Notes under the pieces: model-generated
The model's database searches: none
Told to the model about the DNA's origin: nothing
Seen by the model: the letters and a program-made list of their open reading frames with translations, nothing else
DNA from: Slackia isoflavoniconvertens
GTDB taxonomy: Bacteria > Actinomycetota > Coriobacteriia > Coriobacteriales > Eggerthellaceae
Reading direction: 5' to 3'
NCBI RefSeq assembly: GCF_003725955.1
Contig: NZ_QIBZ01000013.1
Coordinates: forward strand, 1 to 64,000
Length of the DNA stretch: 64,000 bases
Shown: positions 61,756-64,000 of the stretch, piece by piece
How the letters are laid out: every line of letters starts with the position of its first letter
Numbering within the stretch: the first letter of the stretch is position 1
Position numbers and translations under genes: made by a program

Positions 61756-63180
61756 TTAATTTCCCTCGCGTTTACGGTATTTCGTAGTTCGGCTGCTCCA
61801 TAAGTTGATGAACAAGATCACCACGAAGCTGAAGGCGATAATAACGGCGGTCCAGAACCACGCAACGGAATCGTTGCCATTCATCCACTCAAAGTAAATG
61901 GCGATAGGAATCGTGCGCGTAACGCCCAGATAATTGCCAGCGAGGAACAGAGTCGCGCCGAATTCTCCGAGCGCACGTGCGAACGAAAGCACGGCGCCCG
62001 CGGCAATGCTGCTCCATGAGAGCGGCAGCATCAAGCGAACGAAAATCTTCGCGTTGCTCCACCCCAATGTGCGCGCCGCGTCGAGCATATTCGCGTCCAA
62101 GCTCTCGAATGCACCCAAAGCGTTTCGATACATGAGCGGGAACGCCACCACCACAGCCGCAATAACGCATGCCGCGGGGCTGAAAATCAGAGGGAAGCCG
62201 ACATCGATCCAAAACTGGCCAAACGCCGTATTGCGACCGCAAAGGTACAGAAGCAAAAAGCCGCATACCGTGGGAGGCAGTACCATGGGAATCGTGAAAA
62301 TCACATCGCAGATGTTTTTCGCGCGCGGTGAAATATTAAGGCAGAAATAGGCTGCTACCAGGCCTAAAACGAAGATGAACACGATCGCGATACCCGTCGT
62401 GCGAAGCGACACCCACAAAGGGCTCCAGTCCAAGTTGGACAGGAATTCGCCAATAGCCGCGAAGCCCGTCGCCTGCTCTTCTATAACAACGTCACCCTTC
62501 TGAGCGGGGCAACCAAAATCGGCGAATGAAGGCTTGAAATAATTCTCGTTCTCACTGTCGGTCAAATCGCTTCCGTCAACTCCAATAACGAACACGTACG
62601 TTTTGCCGGAAACCTCTTGGTCGAATTCGAAGCGAACGGCACCTTCCTCAAATACCTTATCGCTCGTGAAATACCACGTATCGAAACTGGAGAGCGCCCT
62701 CGATCCGGCTGCCTGCCCCGCATCGAGGGCCACAAACATCGCCTTGAGCGACGCCTGGCCGGCAGGCGACGTCAAATCGATGTCCAAATCCTTTGCAATT
62801 TTTTCGGGCACATAGGCGACCACGTAATCGTCGCCCGCGACGAGCTGTGCACACGTTCCTGCATCGTGTCCGACCAAATACGAGTACCCATGGTATTCAC
62901 CATCGATGTCTCGATTCGTGCCTTTTTGGGCTCGGGAAAAATCGCCTATCGCAAAACTGCTGTTTTCCGACTCGGCCGCATCGCCGTTCTTCGAGATGGT
63001 CACGCCCGTTGTATCCACCGAAGAATCGGACGCAGCGGCGTTCGAAGCCGCGCTCGAAGCATTCGGCGTATCCACGTCGCCAAGCGCGTCGTCGGCAAAT
63101 GCGACGCCAAACGGAATCGCGACCGAAAGCGCGATTGCCGCCGCAGCAAGCCTTGCGAGAAGCGTCTTTGCTTTATGCAT
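61756..63180 (-). CDS. modB: molybdate ABC permease with large exported N-terminal domain
   Basis: 474 residues, twice the usual ModB length. Residues 1-30 are a signal peptide or anchor ('LLARLAAAAIALSVAIPFGV', then FADD). About 31-250 is a polar domain of unknown family that should face outside. About 258-465 is the ModB permease with five helices and the EAA loop 'ARTLGWSNAKIFVRLMLPLS'. The extra domain might dock ModA or bind oxyanion. ATG 63180 is preferred (GGGGAA spacing) to ATG 63186. It lies downstream of modA across a hairpin. Confidence 0.88.
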   Translation of the reverse strand: MHKAKTLLARLAAAAIALSVAIPFGVAFADDALGDVDTPNASSAASNAAASDSSVDTTGVTISKNGDAAESENSSFAIGDFSRAQKGTNRDIDGEYHGYSYLVGHDAGTCAQLVAGDDYVVAYVPEKIAKDLDIDLTSPAGQASLKAMFVALDAGQAAGSRALSSFDTWYFTSDKVFEEGAVRFEFDQEVSGKTYVFVIGVDGSDLTDSENENYFKPSFADFGCPAQKGDVVIEEQATGFAAIGEFLSNLDWSPLWVSLRTTGIAIVFIFVLGLVAAYFCLNISPRAKNICDVIFTIPMVLPPTVCGFLLLYLCGRNTAFGQFWIDVGFPLIFSPAACVIAAVVVAFPLMYRNALGAFESLDANMLDAARTLGWSNAKIFVRLMLPLSWSSIAAGAVLSFARALGEFGATLFLAGNYLGVTRTIPIAIYFEWMNGNDSVAWFWTAVIIAFSFVVILFINLWSSRTTKYRKREGN

Positions 63181-63200
63181 ATCCATTCCCCACTACGAAA

Positions 63201-63229
63201 GAGGATGGGCACATAATGCGCCCATCCTC
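63201..63229 (-). promoter_or_regulatory. intercistronic hairpin modA-modB
   Basis: GAGGATGGGC / GCCCATCCTC stem, 10 bp, with a nine-base loop, then TTTCGTAG on the minus strand. It could attenuate modBC expression or protect modA mRNA. Confidence 0.55.
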
Positions 63230-63268
63230 ATCACATGCTTTTCTGGCACGTAAGCTTTCAAGCGGTTA

Positions 63269-64000
63269 TTAGGCCAGCTCGAAGCCCCACTTCTGCCAAA
63301 TCTCCTGAGCCTTCCCACTGTTCTGGCACCAACCCAGGAATTCCTGGGTTGCTTCAACGTTCTTGCTCTGAGAGGTGATGGCGCCAGGGTACACAATGTT
63401 CTTGTGCGTGTCGGCAGGAACGGTGCCAACGATTTCAACGCCACCAAAACGGTACACATCAGAAGTGTACACAAACGCCACGTCGACATCGCCAGACTGG
63501 GCATGCTTGCACACGTTGCCTACGGAAGTGTCAAGAACAGGATTATAGCCCTCGGCGAACGCGCCCTTCTTGCCAGAAATGTCTTTGCCGGTCTTGCCCT
63601 CGTCATCGCCAGAAGGAATGTACACACCAACCGTGGAAAGAGCCTGATCGGCATAGTTGCCAGCAGGAACAGATTCGTCACCAACGCAGAACGTGTACTT
63701 GCCATCGGCGATATCCTGCAGCGTGACGTCCTTAAGGCCGCTGCTTTCCTTGGAGACAATCACGAGGTCGTTCTTGAACATGTCGACGCGCGTGCCCTCG
63801 ACAACGTAGCCCTCTTTGGCCGCAGTGTCCATGGAGCTCTTCGAGGCGGAAATCAGCAGGTCGGCATAGGAGCCGGCGCCAAGCATTTCATTCAGCTCGC
63901 CCGAGGACTTGTATTGCGTGTCGGCAAACGTGACATTGCTGTGGCCATCCTCGATGTAGGCAGCCTGAACTTCTTCCATCGCCTTGGAGAGCGAATTCGC
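63269..64000 (-). CDS. modA: molybdate-binding protein ModA (5' end outside window)
   Basis: 244 codons are visible; the signal peptide and first strand lie beyond the right edge. The visible start 'ANSLSKAMEEVQAAYIEDGH' is the family's conserved '(A)ASL..A' region, followed by 'NVTFADTQYKSSGELNEMLGAGSYADLLISAS' (in parts), 'IVSKESSG', 'VGDESVPAGNYADQALS' and 'GDVDVAFVYTSDVYRF'. Family 1-type periplasmic binding fold for molybdate or tungstate, here a cell-surface protein. First gene of modABC. The usual oxyanion-contacting Ser after the first strand seems kept (S in ANS). Confidence 0.9.
   Translation of the reverse strand, partial: ANSLSKAMEEVQAAYIEDGHSNVTFADTQYKSSGELNEMLGAGSYADLLISASKSSMDTAAKEGYVVEGTRVDMFKNDLVIVSKESSGLKDVTLQDIADGKYTFCVGDESVPAGNYADQALSTVGVYIPSGDDEGKTGKDISGKKGAFAEGYNPVLDTSVGNVCKHAQSGDVDVAFVYTSDVYRFGGVEIVGTVPADTHKNIVYPGAITSQSKNVEATQEFLGWCQNSGKAQEIWQKWGFELA

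Noticed and set aside
1-64000. CRISPR arrays, prophage, insertion sequences, toxin-antitoxin pairs
   Set aside because: No regularly spaced direct repeats, transposase, integrase, phage or small paired toxin-antitoxin frames with ribosome-binding sites were seen.

Overview
The window is a GC-rich, gene-dense chromosomal segment that reads as core bacterial genome. I see no insertion sequence, integrase, phage gene or CRISPR array. The likely source is a high-GC anaerobic actinobacterium of the class Coriobacteriia (Eggerthella/Slackia-like). This is inferred from the actinobacterial-style order alaS-ruvX-mltG-aroC-aroK-peptidase-efp, the LuxR-type two-component locus with a membrane partner, the anaerobe oxidative-stress module (PerR plus rubrerythrin) and the nickel and molybdenum uptake systems. 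No rRNA is present to fix the taxonomy.

Layout. 0.3-7.2 kb: lipoprotein, DUF4428 zinc-ribbon protein, a translationally coupled signalling trio (membrane pseudokinase, sensor kinase, LuxR regulator) and a divergent SPFH/zinc-ribbon protein. 7.4-16.7 kb, minus strand: efp, an Xaa-Pro peptidase, aroK, an aroC homologue lacking key residues, yqeG, mltG, ruvX and alaS. 17-24.2 kb: a small unknown protein, AI-2E family transporter, DUF948 protein, rarA, an ABC1/UbiB kinase, a probable 6S RNA and a PhoU-like DUF47 protein. 24.2-35.2 kb: metallo-hydrolase, bifunctional rel, a RecJ-helicase fusion, pth, prs, glmU and a TrmB-like methyltransferase. 35.3-37.6 kb: perR, a flavin reductase-rubredoxin-rubrerythrin fusion and a DUF3783 protein. 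37.6-43.0 kb: a four-gene nickel-type ABC transporter behind two NikR-like operators. 43.3-47.4 kb: glmM, luxS, rpsI-rplM and three tRNAs. 47.5-51.1 kb: argCBD. 51.2-55.3 kb: a nitrilase-family hydrolase, a DUF1177 protein and argS. 55.6-64 kb: molybdenum region with methyltransferase, moeA, mogA, moaC, moaA, modC, modB and the 3' part of modA.

How the genes fit together. Molybdate import (ModABC) feeds Moco synthesis (MoaA, MoaC, MogA, MoeA), and nickel import feeds nickel enzymes; both suit respiratory or hydrogen metabolism in a strict anaerobe. PerR and the rubrerythrin fusion form a peroxide-defence unit with an inverted repeat on its promoter. GlmM and GlmU supply UDP-GlcNAc and MltG processes peptidoglycan. 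RecJ-helicase, RarA and RuvX serve DNA repair, and Rel with Prs link nucleotide metabolism to the stringent response.

Most unusual: (1) a pair of about 155-bp elements (13843-13997 and 59218-59369) with a conserved loop but different arms that stay self-complementary in each copy; (2) an AroC homologue without either invariant catalytic histidine, next to an AroK with an altered glycine motif and a long basic tail; (3) two further families of dispersed palindromes; (4) several gene fusions: RecJ-helicase, NikB-NikC, flavin reductase-rubrerythrin with a retained internal ribosome-binding site, and ModB with a large exported N-terminal domain.
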